Assembly: GCF_023518235.1 (NCBI RefSeq) | Contig: NZ_CP090423.1 | Coordinates: 3,285,001 to 3,349,000, forward strand | Source of the DNA: Stenotrophomonas maltophilia | GTDB lineage: Bacteria > Pseudomonadota > Gammaproteobacteria > Xanthomonadales > Xanthomonadaceae | Direction: 5' to 3' | DNA: 64,000 bases | Shown here: in pieces, positions 37,104 through 46,436 of the stretch | Numbering within the stretch: the stretch's first letter is position 1 | Layout: each line of letters opens with the position of its first letter | Notes under the pieces: generated by a model | Told to the model about the DNA's origin: nothing | Seen by the model: the letters and a program-made list of their open reading frames with translations, nothing else | Database searches by the model: none | Position numbers and translations under genes: made by a program

Positions 37104-37624
37104 GGTTGCGGTTCCGTTGCAGGCGCCTGCGCGCCATCGTTGGGCTTCTGAGCAGCGCCGCCACCGGCGCCGCCACTGAACATGTACTTGCCGACCAGCT
37201 GGATCAGGTCCACCGCCGGCTGGGTGAAGACGATCTCGTCGCCGGCCTTGAGCACTTCCGGATCACCGCCCGGCTGCAGACCGATATAGCTCTCGCCGAG
37301 CAAACCACTGGTGAAGATGCCGGCCGAGGTGTCCGCCGGCAGGTCCTTGACCTTGCTGTCCATGCGCAGGGTCACGATGGATTCGAACTTCACCGGGTCC
37401 AGGTCGATCGCCGCGACCTGGCCGACGGTGACGCCGCCGATCTTGACCGGCGCCTGCTTGCGCAGCTGGCCGACCTGGGAAAAGCGTGCCTTCAGCTCAT
37501 AGCCGTCGCTGCCCCAGCTCCAGCGCTGGTTGGTAGAGGCCACGGCCAGCACCATCAGCGAGGCCAGGGCCAGCAGCAGGAAAGCGCCGACGGAGAATTC
37601 GAGTCTGGGACCGCGGATGGCCAT
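37100..37624 (-). CDS. mlaD: MCE-domain substrate-binding protein MlaD
   Basis: MlaD is the membrane-anchored hexameric MCE ring of the MlaFEDB complex. The 174-aa protein has one N-terminal helix (about 10-28) and an MCE domain (about 37-118) with QVGQLRKQAPVKIGGVTVGQ. The tail is rich in Gly, Ala and Pro. I use MAIRGPRLEFSVGAF at 37624 rather than the longer frame to 37669. It lies 59 bp after mlaE and overlaps mlaC by 4 bp. Confidence 0.95.
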   Translation of the reverse strand: MAIRGPRLEFSVGAFLLLALASLMVLAVASTNQRWSWGSDGYELKARFSQVGQLRKQAPVKIGGVTVGQVAAIDLDPVKFESIVTLRMDSKVKDLPADTSAGIFTSGLLGESYIGLQPGGDPEVLKAGDEIVFTQPAVDLIQLVGKYMFSGGAGGGAAQKPNDGAQAPATEPQP

Positions 37625-37683
37625 GTGGATTACCTGATCGAGTCGTGGTGGCCGCGCGCGCCTGCGCACCGCCGGTGGAGGGG

Positions 37684-38433
37684 TTAGGTGAACAACATTG
37701 CCGACAGCACGAAGTTGAACATCAGCACCAGCAGCGAGGCGTTGACCACCGCCCGGGTGGTCGCCACCGAGGTGCCCTCGATGGTCGGCTCGGCGTGGAA
37801 ACCAACGTAGGCGGCAACCAGCGCGGCGGTGCCGCCGAAGATTGCCGACTTCAGCATCGCCACGCCGAAGTCATCCCAGAAGTCCACGCTGTTGCGCAGC
37901 GCCGACCAGAACACGCCATTGTCCAGGCCCAGCACGTGCACCGCTTCGAAGTAGCTGGCACTGATCGCCAGCGAACAGAAGACGCCGGTCAGCAGTGGCA
38001 CGGTCAGCACCGCTGCCCAGAAGCGCGGCGCCACGGCCTTGGCCACCGGGTCGATGGCCATCAGCTCCAGCGCCTTGATCTGGTCGGTGGCGCGCATCAG
38101 GCCCAGTTCGGCGGCGATCGAGCTGCCGGCGCGGCCGATGAACAACAGCGCGGTCAGCACCGGGGCCAGCTCGCGGTACAGCGACAGGCCAAGCAGGGTC
38201 GACAGCGCGTCTGCCGCACCGAAGGTGGTCAGCGTGCGATAGCCCTGCAGGGTCAGGACCAGGCCGACGAAGGCGCCACCGACGGCGATGATCGGCAGCG
38301 AGCGCGCGCCGATCTTGTAGATCTCGCGGGTCAGTTCGGCCAGGAAATCACGGGTCGGCAGCGAACCGCGCAGCACGGTCAGCGAGAACAGGCCGGCGCG
38401 GCCCAGCGAACGGGTGGCTTGAACGAACGGCAT
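37684..38433 (-). CDS. mlaE: ABC transporter permease MlaE
   Basis: MlaE is the inner-membrane permease of the phospholipid transporter. The 249-aa protein has about five or six helices and the family segments LPIIAVGGAFVGLVLTLQGY and FIGRAGSSIAAELGLMRATD, where the conserved E and the QIKALELMA coupling motif contact the ATPase. Its ATG shares one base with the mlaF stop (TGATG), showing tight coupling. Confidence 0.96.
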   Translation of the reverse strand: MPFVQATRSLGRAGLFSLTVLRGSLPTRDFLAELTREIYKIGARSLPIIAVGGAFVGLVLTLQGYRTLTTFGAADALSTLLGLSLYRELAPVLTALLFIGRAGSSIAAELGLMRATDQIKALELMAIDPVAKAVAPRFWAAVLTVPLLTGVFCSLAISASYFEAVHVLGLDNGVFWSALRNSVDFWDDFGVAMLKSAIFGGTAALVAAYVGFHAEPTIEGTSVATTRAVVNASLLVLMFNFVLSAMLFT

Positions 38434-39230
38434 CAGGCAACCCTCGCACGCGGCGCGGCATCGAACGGGATGGGGCCATCGGGCTGGCCATGCAGGAACT
38501 GCCGCAGCAGCGGGTCCTGGCTGGACTGCAGCGCTTCGGGCGTACCCTGGAAGACGATGCCGCCATTGGCGATCGCAATCACCTGGTCGCAGATCGGCAG
38601 GGTCTCGTGCACGTGGTGGGTGACGATGATGCTGGTCAGGCCCAGGCTGTGGTTGAGGCGCTGGATCAGGCTCATGATCACCCCGGAGGCGATCGGGTCC
38701 AGCCCGGTCAGGGGCTCGTCATAGATCATCAGCGGCGGGTCCAGCGCCAGCGCACGGGCCAGCGCCACGCGGCGCGCCATGCCGCCGGACAGCTCACGCG
38801 GCCAGGCATCGGAGGCGGCCAGCAGCCCCACCGCATGCAGCTTCATCTCCACCAGCCGGCGCAGCACGGCCCTGGGCAGGCGCGTATGCGTGCGCAGCGG
38901 CAGCTCGACGTTCTCGGCCACGGTAAGGTCGGTCAGCAGGCCGTTGCCCTGCAGCAGCACGCCCACGCTTTTGCGCATCTCCAGCAGTGCACCGCTGTCG
39001 TGCGGGATGGGCTTGCCGAACAGCGTGACCTCGCCGGCGACCGGGCGCAGCTCGCCGGTCAGTGCCGCCAGCAGGGTCGACTTGCCGCTGCCGGACGGAC
39101 CGAGCACGGCGGTGATGCTGCCCGTGCGCACCTGCAGCGAGACGTCGCGCAGGATCGTGCGCCCGCTCCGTTCGATGCGGACGTTGGACAACTGCACCAG
39201 ACTGGAGGCGGAAGCCGACATGGGCACCAT
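38433..39230 (-). CDS. mlaF: ABC transporter ATP-binding protein MlaF
   Basis: MlaF is the ATPase that powers phospholipid trafficking. The 265-aa protein has Walker A GPSGSGKST (about 43-51), the signature LSGGMARRVALARALA (about 148) and Walker B PPLMIYDEP. A C-terminal extension (about 245-265) would contact the partner subunit. It is the first gene of mlaFEDCBA. Two starts, 39230 and 39221 (MSASASSLVQLSNV), are both possible. The promoter lies in the 184-bp gap shared with divergent recC. Confidence 0.95.
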   Translation of the reverse strand: MVPMSASASSLVQLSNVRIERSGRTILRDVSLQVRTGSITAVLGPSGSGKSTLLAALTGELRPVAGEVTLFGKPIPHDSGALLEMRKSVGVLLQGNGLLTDLTVAENVELPLRTHTRLPRAVLRRLVEMKLHAVGLLAASDAWPRELSGGMARRVALARALALDPPLMIYDEPLTGLDPIASGVIMSLIQRLNHSLGLTSIIVTHHVHETLPICDQVIAIANGGIVFQGTPEALQSSQDPLLRQFLHGQPDGPIPFDAAPRARVA

Positions 39231-39281
39231 TAACGTTTTTTAGACATCGAAGGATCGGGTCAGTCGGCTGAACAAAAGCAG

Positions 39282-39296
39282 ACTGGACGGTCCAGT
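39282..39296. promoter_or_regulatory. Palindrome in the mlaF-recC divergent promoter region
   Basis: The 15-bp sequence actggacggtccagt is a perfect 7-bp inverted repeat around one central base. It lies 52 bp upstream of mlaF and 119 bp upstream of recC. It resembles an operator for a dimeric (for example TetR-type) repressor, but the regulator is unknown. Confidence 0.4.
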
Positions 39297-39414
39297 ATTG
39301 TTGCACGACAAGGGCTCGCCCGGCCCGGGACAATCGGCGGGGGCGCCGGAACAATCCGTACCGGTGACGGCATCGGCCATTGAATACAGCCTGCGGTGCT
39401 GCACACTGTGCACG

Positions 39415-42400
39415 ATGAGTGACCCGGGCAGCGACTTCCGCCTCTACCATTCCAACTCCCTGGACGTGCTGGCCGCGCTGCTGGCGCGCAACGTGCGTGC
39501 GCCGGTTCCGGGCCAGCCGCTGCTCGCCCCGGAAGTGGTGCTGATCCCGCAGGTGGCGATGCGGCGCTGGCTGCAGGCGACGCTGGCCGCCGAGTATGGC
39601 GTGGCCGCCAATCTTGAGTTCCTCACGCCCGGTGAGTTCGTGGCGCGTGCACTCAACGCCAATGTGCCGGGCGAACACGACGATCTGGATGCCGCCGGCC
39701 TGCACTGGAAGCTGTACCAGGCGCTGCGTGATCCGTCCCTGTTGGCGCAACCGCCGATGCGCGCGCTGCAGAGCTACCTTGCCGGCGACGATGCACTCAA
39801 GCCCTGGGCGCTGGCCGGGGAGCTGGCCTCGGTATTCGAGAAGTACCAGGCCTGGCGCCGCGACTGGCTGCTGCGCTGGGAGGCCGGCGCCGATCCGGCC
39901 GATCCGCAGGCGATCCTCTGGCGCACCATCGCCGAAGGGCGCGACTACCGCGCGCGCCGCATCCAGGCCTACCTGGACCGCTTCGAAGGGCCCGAACAAC
40001 CCCTGCCGCAGGGCCTGCCGCTGCGCATGTCCGCGTTCGCAACGCTCAACATCTCCCCCGACGTGCTGCGGGTGATGGCGACCCAGGCGCGGGTGGGCGA
40101 ACTCCATTTCTACATGCCCACTCCGGTGCAGTCGTACTGGGGCGACCTGCAGACGCTGGCCGAGCGCCTGCGCAGCGGCGCGCCCGACCCCTTCGGCGAG
40201 GCCGCCGGCGAGAACCGCCTGCTGGAAGCCTGGGGCGCGGCCGGGCGCGACTTCATGGCGGTACTGGGCAGCTACGAGGTGGTGCACCCGGCCGGCGAGA
40301 TCGCCGCCTATTCCGATCCGGAAGAGGACACCCGGCCGAGCCTGGACGACGGCGGCCTGTCCGACAGCCTGCTGCACCGGCTGCAGCGCGACCTTTTCCA
40401 CCGCCGCGCGCTGCCCTCGGGCGCACTGCGCGACGGGCTGCGCAGCGACGACCCCAGCCTGCAGGTACACGCCTGCCACACCCGCCTGCGCGAGCTGCAG
40501 GTACTGCATGACCAGCTGCGCAGCCTGCTGCAGGACCCTCGCTTCGACCCGCCGCTGCAGGCGCGTGAGATCGCGGTGCTGGCGCCGGATATCGACCCGT
40601 ACGTGCCTTACCTGGAAGCGGTGTTCGGTGGTCGCGCCGGCGAGGACGAGCACATTCCCTATGCGCTGGCCGACAGCAGCCCGCTGGCCGGCGAGCCGCT
40701 GGCCGATGTGTTCGTGCACCTGCTGGGCCTGCCGGTCTCGCGCTTCGGCCTGAACGAGGTGCTGGACCTGCTGGCCAGCGCGCCATTGGCCGAAGCGGCC
40801 GGACTGGAAGCGGTGGACTTCGATCGCCTGCACGGCTGGCTGCAGCAGGCCGGCGCGCGCTGGGGCCTGGATGCCAGGCACCGCCACCAGCACCAGGCGC
40901 CGGCCGACGATGCCTACACCTGGCAGTTCGCACTGGACCGCTTGCTGCTGGGCCATGCCACCGGCAGCGAGGCCGACCTGGCCGGGGTGGCACCGTGGAT
41001 CGAGCTGGAAGGCGGCGCGCTGGAGGCGCTGGACCGGCTGCTGCGGCTGCTGCGCGTGCTGGCCGTGTACCAGCGCCGCCTCGGCGAACGGCTGACGCCG
41101 GCGCAGTGGCGGCAGCGCCTGCTGTCGCTGCTCGAGGCGCTGCTGCCGGCCGCGCCCAGCTCGCCCAACAGCCAGCGTGCGCTGGAGCGCCTGCGCAAGC
41201 TGCTCAACCAGTTTGCCGAAGACGCTGCCAAGGCCGGCTTCGACGAGGGCGTGCCATCGGAGGTGGTGCGTGCACACTTTGCCGGTGCACTGGGCGAGGC
41301 CGATACGCGTGCGCCGCTGTTGACCGGTGGCATCAGCTTTGGCCGCATGGTGCCGATGCGCCTGCTGCCGTTCCGGGTGATCTGCGTACTGGGGCTCAAC
41401 GACGGTGATTTCCCGCGCCGCGATCCGGCCGCGGGCCTCAACCAGCTCACCGCCGAGCTGGATACACCGCGCCGCCGTCCGGGCGACCGCTCCACCCGCG
41501 AGGATGACCGCTTCCTGTTCCTGCAGCTGTTCGCCGCCGCGCAGGAAGTGTTCTATCTCAGCTACCTGGGCGCCGATCCGCGCGATGGCAGCGTGCGCGA
41601 ACCGTCGGTGCTGGTCAGCGAACTGATCGATGCCGCTGCCGCATATCACCTCGATCCGGCGGCGGCGGTGGGTGGTTTCACCGTGCGCCATGCGCTGCAG
41701 CCGTTCTCGCCGGCGGCGTTCGGCGATGGCGATCCGCGCCGTTTCAGCTATCGCCGCCAATGGCATCCGGCAGCGGGCCGGTTGAGCGGCCAGCGCGGTG
41801 GCCTGCCGCCGTGGTTCGACGCGCCGCTGCCGCCACCGCCGGAGGACGCGGTGGAAGACGAGGTTGCGCTCGATAGCCTGCGCCGTTTCCTGTGCGACCC
41901 GGCCGGGCAGTTCCTGGCGCAGTCGCTCGGCCTGCGCCTGGCCGATGAGGTTGAAGAGGTGGACGACCTGGAGCCGCTGGTGCTGTCTTCGCGCGGCCCG
42001 GAAAAGCGCAGCGTGCAGGCGGCGGTGGTGCGGGCCACGCTCAATGGTGACACCGAGCCGTTGTATCCGCGGCTGCGCGCGCGCGGCCTGCTGCCTTCCG
42101 GTGCGTTGGGCGAGCGCCAGTTCGAGGTGGAGCAGTTGAAGACCCGCCCGTATGCCAGCGCCCTGCTGGGCTGGATGCAGGGCCAAGCGCTGGAAAGCCG
42201 CCGCTATGAGGTGAACATCGATGGCGTGCGCCTGCACGGCCGGATCGCCGACCGCCATCCCGAAGGCCTGGTGCGCCTGCGCGCAGGCACCCTCAACGGC
42301 AATGCGGTGATCCGCCAGGGCCTGGATTGGCTGTTGGCCAATGCCGCCGGTGATGCCTTGCCACTGGTGCAGTTCCACGACGGTGGCGATGCCGGGCCGG

Positions 42401-42759
42401 GCCCGCATGTGCAGCCGGCGTTGAGCGTGTCGGCAGCACGCGCGGCGTTGCGTGCGTTGCTGCAACTGCGCCAGCGCGGCCTGCGCGAACCGCTGCGCTT
42501 TGCGCCCTATACCGGCTGGGTGCTGTACAGCACCGCGGGCGAGAAGCAACGCAGCGAAGGCTGGAAGCAGTGGCATGGCAGCGATCGCAGCTGGGGTGAA
42601 TCCGGCAGCGACGCCTGGCAGCTGCTGCTGCGCGGTGCCGATCCGTTCGCCACCGACGCCAGCTATGCCGATCTGCTGCGCAACAGCCTGGTGGTCTTCA
42701 GTGCGGTACGCGAAGGCCGCACTCTTGGTACGGATGCACGCCAGGAGGGCAGCGAATGA
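39415..42759 (+). CDS. recC: Exodeoxyribonuclease V gamma chain RecC
   Basis: RecC splits the DNA strands and recognises Chi within the RecBCD helicase-nuclease. The 1114-aa length agrees with the family. The sequence starts MSDPGSDFRLYHSNSLDVLA and keeps inactive-helicase motifs such as FRVICVLGLNDGDFPRRD (about 650) and the degenerate nuclease-like C-terminal domain. The ATG at 39415 is preferred over an upstream in-frame start. It overlaps recB by 4 bp in a recC-recB-recD operon; here all three are contiguous, whereas E. coli has ptrA between recC and recB. Confidence 0.96.
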   Translation: MSDPGSDFRLYHSNSLDVLAALLARNVRAPVPGQPLLAPEVVLIPQVAMRRWLQATLAAEYGVAANLEFLTPGEFVARALNANVPGEHDDLDAAGLHWKLYQALRDPSLLAQPPMRALQSYLAGDDALKPWALAGELASVFEKYQAWRRDWLLRWEAGADPADPQAILWRTIAEGRDYRARRIQAYLDRFEGPEQPLPQGLPLRMSAFATLNISPDVLRVMATQARVGELHFYMPTPVQSYWGDLQTLAERLRSGAPDPFGEAAGENRLLEAWGAAGRDFMAVLGSYEVVHPAGEIAAYSDPEEDTRPSLDDGGLSDSLLHRLQRDLFHRRALPSGALRDGLRSDDPSLQVHACHTRLRELQVLHDQLRSLLQDPRFDPPLQAREIAVLAPDIDPYVPYLEAVFGGRAGEDEHIPYALADSSPLAGEPLADVFVHLLGLPVSRFGLNEVLDLLASAPLAEAAGLEAVDFDRLHGWLQQAGARWGLDARHRHQHQAPADDAYTWQFALDRLLLGHATGSEADLAGVAPWIELEGGALEALDRLLRLLRVLAVYQRRLGERLTPAQWRQRLLSLLEALLPAAPSSPNSQRALERLRKLLNQFAEDAAKAGFDEGVPSEVVRAHFAGALGEADTRAPLLTGGISFGRMVPMRLLPFRVICVLGLNDGDFPRRDPAAGLNQLTAELDTPRRRPGDRSTREDDRFLFLQLFAAAQEVFYLSYLGADPRDGSVREPSVLVSELIDAAAAYHLDPAAAVGGFTVRHALQPFSPAAFGDGDPRRFSYRRQWHPAAGRLSGQRGGLPPWFDAPLPPPPEDAVEDEVALDSLRRFLCDPAGQFLAQSLGLRLADEVEEVDDLEPLVLSSRGPEKRSVQAAVVRATLNGDTEPLYPRLRARGLLPSGALGERQFEVEQLKTRPYASALLGWMQGQALESRRYEVNIDGVRLHGRIADRHPEGLVRLRAGTLNGNAVIRQGLDWLLANAAGDALPLVQFHDGGDAGPGPHVQPALSVSAARAALRALLQLRQRGLREPLRFAPYTGWVLYSTAGEKQRSEGWKQWHGSDRSWGESGSDAWQLLLRGADPFATDASYADLLRNSLVVFSAVREGRTLGTDARQEGSE

Positions 42760-45700
42760 ACAACGTCAACGTGGACGACCGCATCGACCGCTCCGGCGGT
42801 GATCCCTACCTGGCGCTGCCGCTGCATGGCATCCGCCTGATCGAGGCCAGCGCCGGTACCGGCAAGACCTTCACCCTGGCCACGCTGTTCACCCGCCTGG
42901 TGGTGGAGCAGGGCCTGCGCATCGGCCAGATCCTGGCGGTGACCTTCACCGATGCCGCCACCCAGGAACTTCGCAAGCGCATCCGCGAGCGCCTGGCGCT
43001 GGCGGCGCGGCTGGTCGATCTGGAGCCGGCCGAGGGCGAAGCGCCGGACGTGCGCCTCACCCGCGAGGTACTGCAGCGTCATCTGCGGGGAGGCAGCGAA
43101 AGCGCGCCGGCATTGAAGCGCCGCCTGCAGGTGGCCGCCGATGAGATCGACCTCGCTTCGATCTTCACCATCCACGGTTTCTGCACCCGCGTGCTGCGCG
43201 AGCATGCGCTGGAGAGTGGCCACACCTTCGACCCGCCGGAACTGCTGGCCGGTGACCGCGAGCTGCTGGAGGAACTGGCAGCGGATCTGTGGCGCGTGCA
43301 TGCCAATGACCCGGCCACGCTGGAGCCGCTGACCTGGCTGTGGTCCACCCCGGACGCACTGGCCGCCGATCTGCGCGCGCTGCTGGCGGCGCCGCCCCTG
43401 CACCCGCTGCCGCAGCCGGTGGCGCTGGCCGATCCGCAGGTGGCCCTGCAGGACGCGGCGGAAGCGCTGTCTGCACGCGTGCGCGAACACGGCGAGCAGT
43501 TCTTCATCGACCTCTGCGATGCGGTCGACAACAAGTGGATCAACGGCGTGTCCTACAAGCTGGGCTGGCTGCATCCGCTGGGCCGGCAGCTGCTGGGCTG
43601 GGCCGAGCGCGCCGACCCGCGCGAGCTGCTGATCAGCGAACGCCTGCCGGCGCTGCTGCCGGAGGCGCTGGCGGCCAAGACCAACAAGAAGTTCGCCGAG
43701 CGCACGCCGTCGTCGCCGCTGCAGGCCGAGCTGGCCCGCTACGTCGCGCTGCTGGCCGAGCGTGACACCTGGCTGCGCGCCACCGCGCTGAATTTCCTGC
43801 ACATGCTGCGCGACGAAGCCACGCAACGCCTGCAGGCACTGAAGCGCACGCGCCGGGTACAGACCTACGATGACCTGATCGATGGCGTGGCGTTGGCCCT
43901 GGAAGGCCCGCAGCGGCTGGCGCTGGTCCGGCAGCTGCGCGCGCAGTACCGCATCGCGCTGGTCGATGAGTTCCAGGACACCGACGACCGCCAGTGGGGC
44001 ATCTTCCACACCGTGTTCGGCGATTCGCCGGAGGTGCGCGAGCTGGGCCTGGCGCCGGCGCTGTTCCTGATCGGTGACCCGAAGCAGGCCATCTATGGCT
44101 TCCGCGGAGGTGATATCCACACCTACCTGAAGGCCAAGCAGGCGGCGCAGCAGGCGCCGGTGCTGGACCAGAACTTCCGTTCCCGCCCGGGCGTGCTGCG
44201 CGCGCTGCAGGCGCTGTATGACAACGGCGGCGAGGACGCCTTCCTCGAACCCGACATCCAGTTCGAACCGGTACGCCCTGGCGGGGTGCGCGGCGATGAT
44301 GATTACCTGCGCGACGGCCTCTGCGCCCCCGGCTTGACCCTGCGTGTGCTGCGCAGTGGCGGCGACAAGGCAATGAGCGCCGACGCTTCGCGCGAGGCGG
44401 CCACCCGGGCCTGCGTCGCCGCCATCCACCAGACCCTGGTCGACGCGCGCGCCGGCAGGGCCGTGCTGCGAGGGCGACCGGTGCAGCCGGGTGACATCGC
44501 CGTGCTGGTGCGTTCGCACCGCGAGGCCACCCTGGTGCAGCGCGCGCTGGCTGCGGCCGGCATTCCGGCGGTGGCGGCCGGCAAGCAGAGCCTGTTCGCC
44601 ACCCCCGAAGCGCGTGATCTTCGTGCGCTGCTGCTGGCACTGCTGCAACCGGCTGACGAAGGCCGCCTGCGCGCAGCGCTGGCCACCGTGCTGCTCGGTC
44701 AACGTGCCAGTGCGATCGCCGCAATGGAGCGCGAAGGCGATCTGCAACGCGGATTCCAGGCGCAGCTGCTGCAGTGGCGCGAGCGCTGGCAGCGCGGCGG
44801 ACCGTTCGCGGTGATCGCCGATGTGTGTGCCGAACAGGGCGAACGCCTGCTGGCGCTGATCGACGGCGAACGTCGCCTGACCAACTACCTGCAGCTGGGC
44901 GAACTGCTGCAGGAGGCCTCGGCGCAGGCGCTGGGCATGCACGGCCTGCTGGATTGGCTGCAGGGCCAGATGGCCAGCGCCGACCAGGATGACGAGCAGC
45001 AGCTGCTGCGCCTGGAGTCGGACGCGCGCCGCGTGCAGATCATCACCCTGCACAAGAGCAAGGGCCTGGAATACCCGCTGGTGTTCCTGCCGTTCGTCGG
45101 CATCGACGGCGGCGCCCCCAACACGGCGGCGCACTGCACGATACATGTGGATGGCCAGCGCCAGCTGCACTGGAAACTGGACCGGGACGAGGCCTGGGAG
45201 GCCGCCGCCGCGCAGCGCGAACGCGAACAACGCGCCGAGGATGCGCGCCTGCTATATGTCGGCCTGACCCGTGCCGAGCACGCGCTGTGGATCGCCGTGG
45301 GCGACCTGGCCGGGTTGGGAAAGACGCGCCTGGCACCCCTGCTGGGCGACCTGCAGGTGCTGCGTGGGCAGGCCGATGTAAGTGTCGATGACAGCGAAGT
45401 GCCCGCCGCCCTGCCGCCGCTGGCCGCCGAGGTGGAAGGTGACCTTCCGGCCGTGCGCGCGCTGAGCCGGCGCGTGCCGCACGACTGGTGGGTGTACAGC
45501 TTCACCCAGCTGGCGCACGCCGATGCTGGCGCCGGCGACGATATCGAAGCGGCTGCCACCGAACTGCCAGCACCGGCGGCCGACGAACCGGCCGGCCCGG
45601 AACTGCCGCTGGAACCGGCCCTGCCGGAACCCGCCGCGGTCGCCGAAGACAGCACACCGCTCGACCCGCGTTTCATGGGCAGCCGCTTCGGCAACGTGCT

Positions 45701-46436
45701 GCATGAGGCGATGGAGAACGTCGACTTCGCCGCCTGGGCGGATTGGCAGCCGGGCCTGGACGCGCCCGAACGGCAGGCCGAGGTGCTGCGCAGGGCGCTG
45801 CACGACGAAGGCTATGCCGATGCCGACCTTGATGATGGCGTGGCGGTGCTGGTGCCGCTGGTGGGCCACACGCTGACCGTGCCGCTGCCCGAGGGCGGTG
45901 CACTGCACAGCCTCGGTGAAGGCGAGCGCCGCGCCGAAATCGACTTCCACTTCGCCATCGAGGCCACCACCGTGCCGGCGCTGCTGCAGGTGCTGCACGC
46001 ACACGGCGTTTCCAGCGCACGCCGTGGCTTCGGCCAGCGCCGTCGGCTGGAAGGGCTGATGACCGGCATGATCGACCTCACCTACGTGCGCGACGGGCGC
46101 TGGTACGTGCTCGACTACAAGTCCAACCGCCTGCCCGGCTACAGCCCGGACCTGCTGGCCATTGCCATGCGCCACAGCGAATACGACCTGCAGGCGCTGA
46201 TCTACACCGTGGCCCTGCATCGCTGGCTGCGCTTCCGGCTGGGCGCGGCCTACGACTACGAGCGTGACATGGGCGGCATCCGCTACCTGTTCTGCCGCGG
46301 CCTGGATGGCACGGGCAACGGCGTGCATGTGGACCGCTTCCCGCTGGCACTGGTGGATGCGCTGGATGCGCTGTTCGCCGGTGGCGAGCAGGCCCAGGCC
46401 GAACTGGCCGCGCGTGCGCGGGGAGCCAGCGCATGA
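42756..46436 (+). CDS. recB: Exodeoxyribonuclease V beta chain RecB
   Basis: RecB is the 3'-5' helicase and only nuclease of RecBCD. The 1226-aa protein has Walker A EASAGTGKTFTLATLF (about 29-44), helicase motif II VDEFQDTDDRQWGIF (about 406), motif III LIGDPKQAIYGFRGGD, and motif V/VI VGLTRAEHAL. The C-terminal nuclease domain has DYKSNRLPGY (about 1119), the metal-binding D-x-K motif. It overlaps recC and recD by 4 bp each. Confidence 0.97.
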   Translation: MNNVNVDDRIDRSGGDPYLALPLHGIRLIEASAGTGKTFTLATLFTRLVVEQGLRIGQILAVTFTDAATQELRKRIRERLALAARLVDLEPAEGEAPDVRLTREVLQRHLRGGSESAPALKRRLQVAADEIDLASIFTIHGFCTRVLREHALESGHTFDPPELLAGDRELLEELAADLWRVHANDPATLEPLTWLWSTPDALAADLRALLAAPPLHPLPQPVALADPQVALQDAAEALSARVREHGEQFFIDLCDAVDNKWINGVSYKLGWLHPLGRQLLGWAERADPRELLISERLPALLPEALAAKTNKKFAERTPSSPLQAELARYVALLAERDTWLRATALNFLHMLRDEATQRLQALKRTRRVQTYDDLIDGVALALEGPQRLALVRQLRAQYRIALVDEFQDTDDRQWGIFHTVFGDSPEVRELGLAPALFLIGDPKQAIYGFRGGDIHTYLKAKQAAQQAPVLDQNFRSRPGVLRALQALYDNGGEDAFLEPDIQFEPVRPGGVRGDDDYLRDGLCAPGLTLRVLRSGGDKAMSADASREAATRACVAAIHQTLVDARAGRAVLRGRPVQPGDIAVLVRSHREATLVQRALAAAGIPAVAAGKQSLFATPEARDLRALLLALLQPADEGRLRAALATVLLGQRASAIAAMEREGDLQRGFQAQLLQWRERWQRGGPFAVIADVCAEQGERLLALIDGERRLTNYLQLGELLQEASAQALGMHGLLDWLQGQMASADQDDEQQLLRLESDARRVQIITLHKSKGLEYPLVFLPFVGIDGGAPNTAAHCTIHVDGQRQLHWKLDRDEAWEAAAAQREREQRAEDARLLYVGLTRAEHALWIAVGDLAGLGKTRLAPLLGDLQVLRGQADVSVDDSEVPAALPPLAAEVEGDLPAVRALSRRVPHDWWVYSFTQLAHADAGAGDDIEAAATELPAPAADEPAGPELPLEPALPEPAAVAEDSTPLDPRFMGSRFGNVLHEAMENVDFAAWADWQPGLDAPERQAEVLRRALHDEGYADADLDDGVAVLVPLVGHTLTVPLPEGGALHSLGEGERRAEIDFHFAIEATTVPALLQVLHAHGVSSARRGFGQRRRLEGLMTGMIDLTYVRDGRWYVLDYKSNRLPGYSPDLLAIAMRHSEYDLQALIYTVALHRWLRFRLGAAYDYERDMGGIRYLFCRGLDGTGNGVHVDRFPLALVDALDALFAGGEQAQAELAARARGASA

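Noticed and set aside
38794..42576. 1260-codon open frame on the minus strand opposite recC
   Set aside because: It is antisense to the full-length, motif-bearing recC and is rich in Gln/His/Ala with no family motif. Such frames are normal shadows in GC-rich genes.
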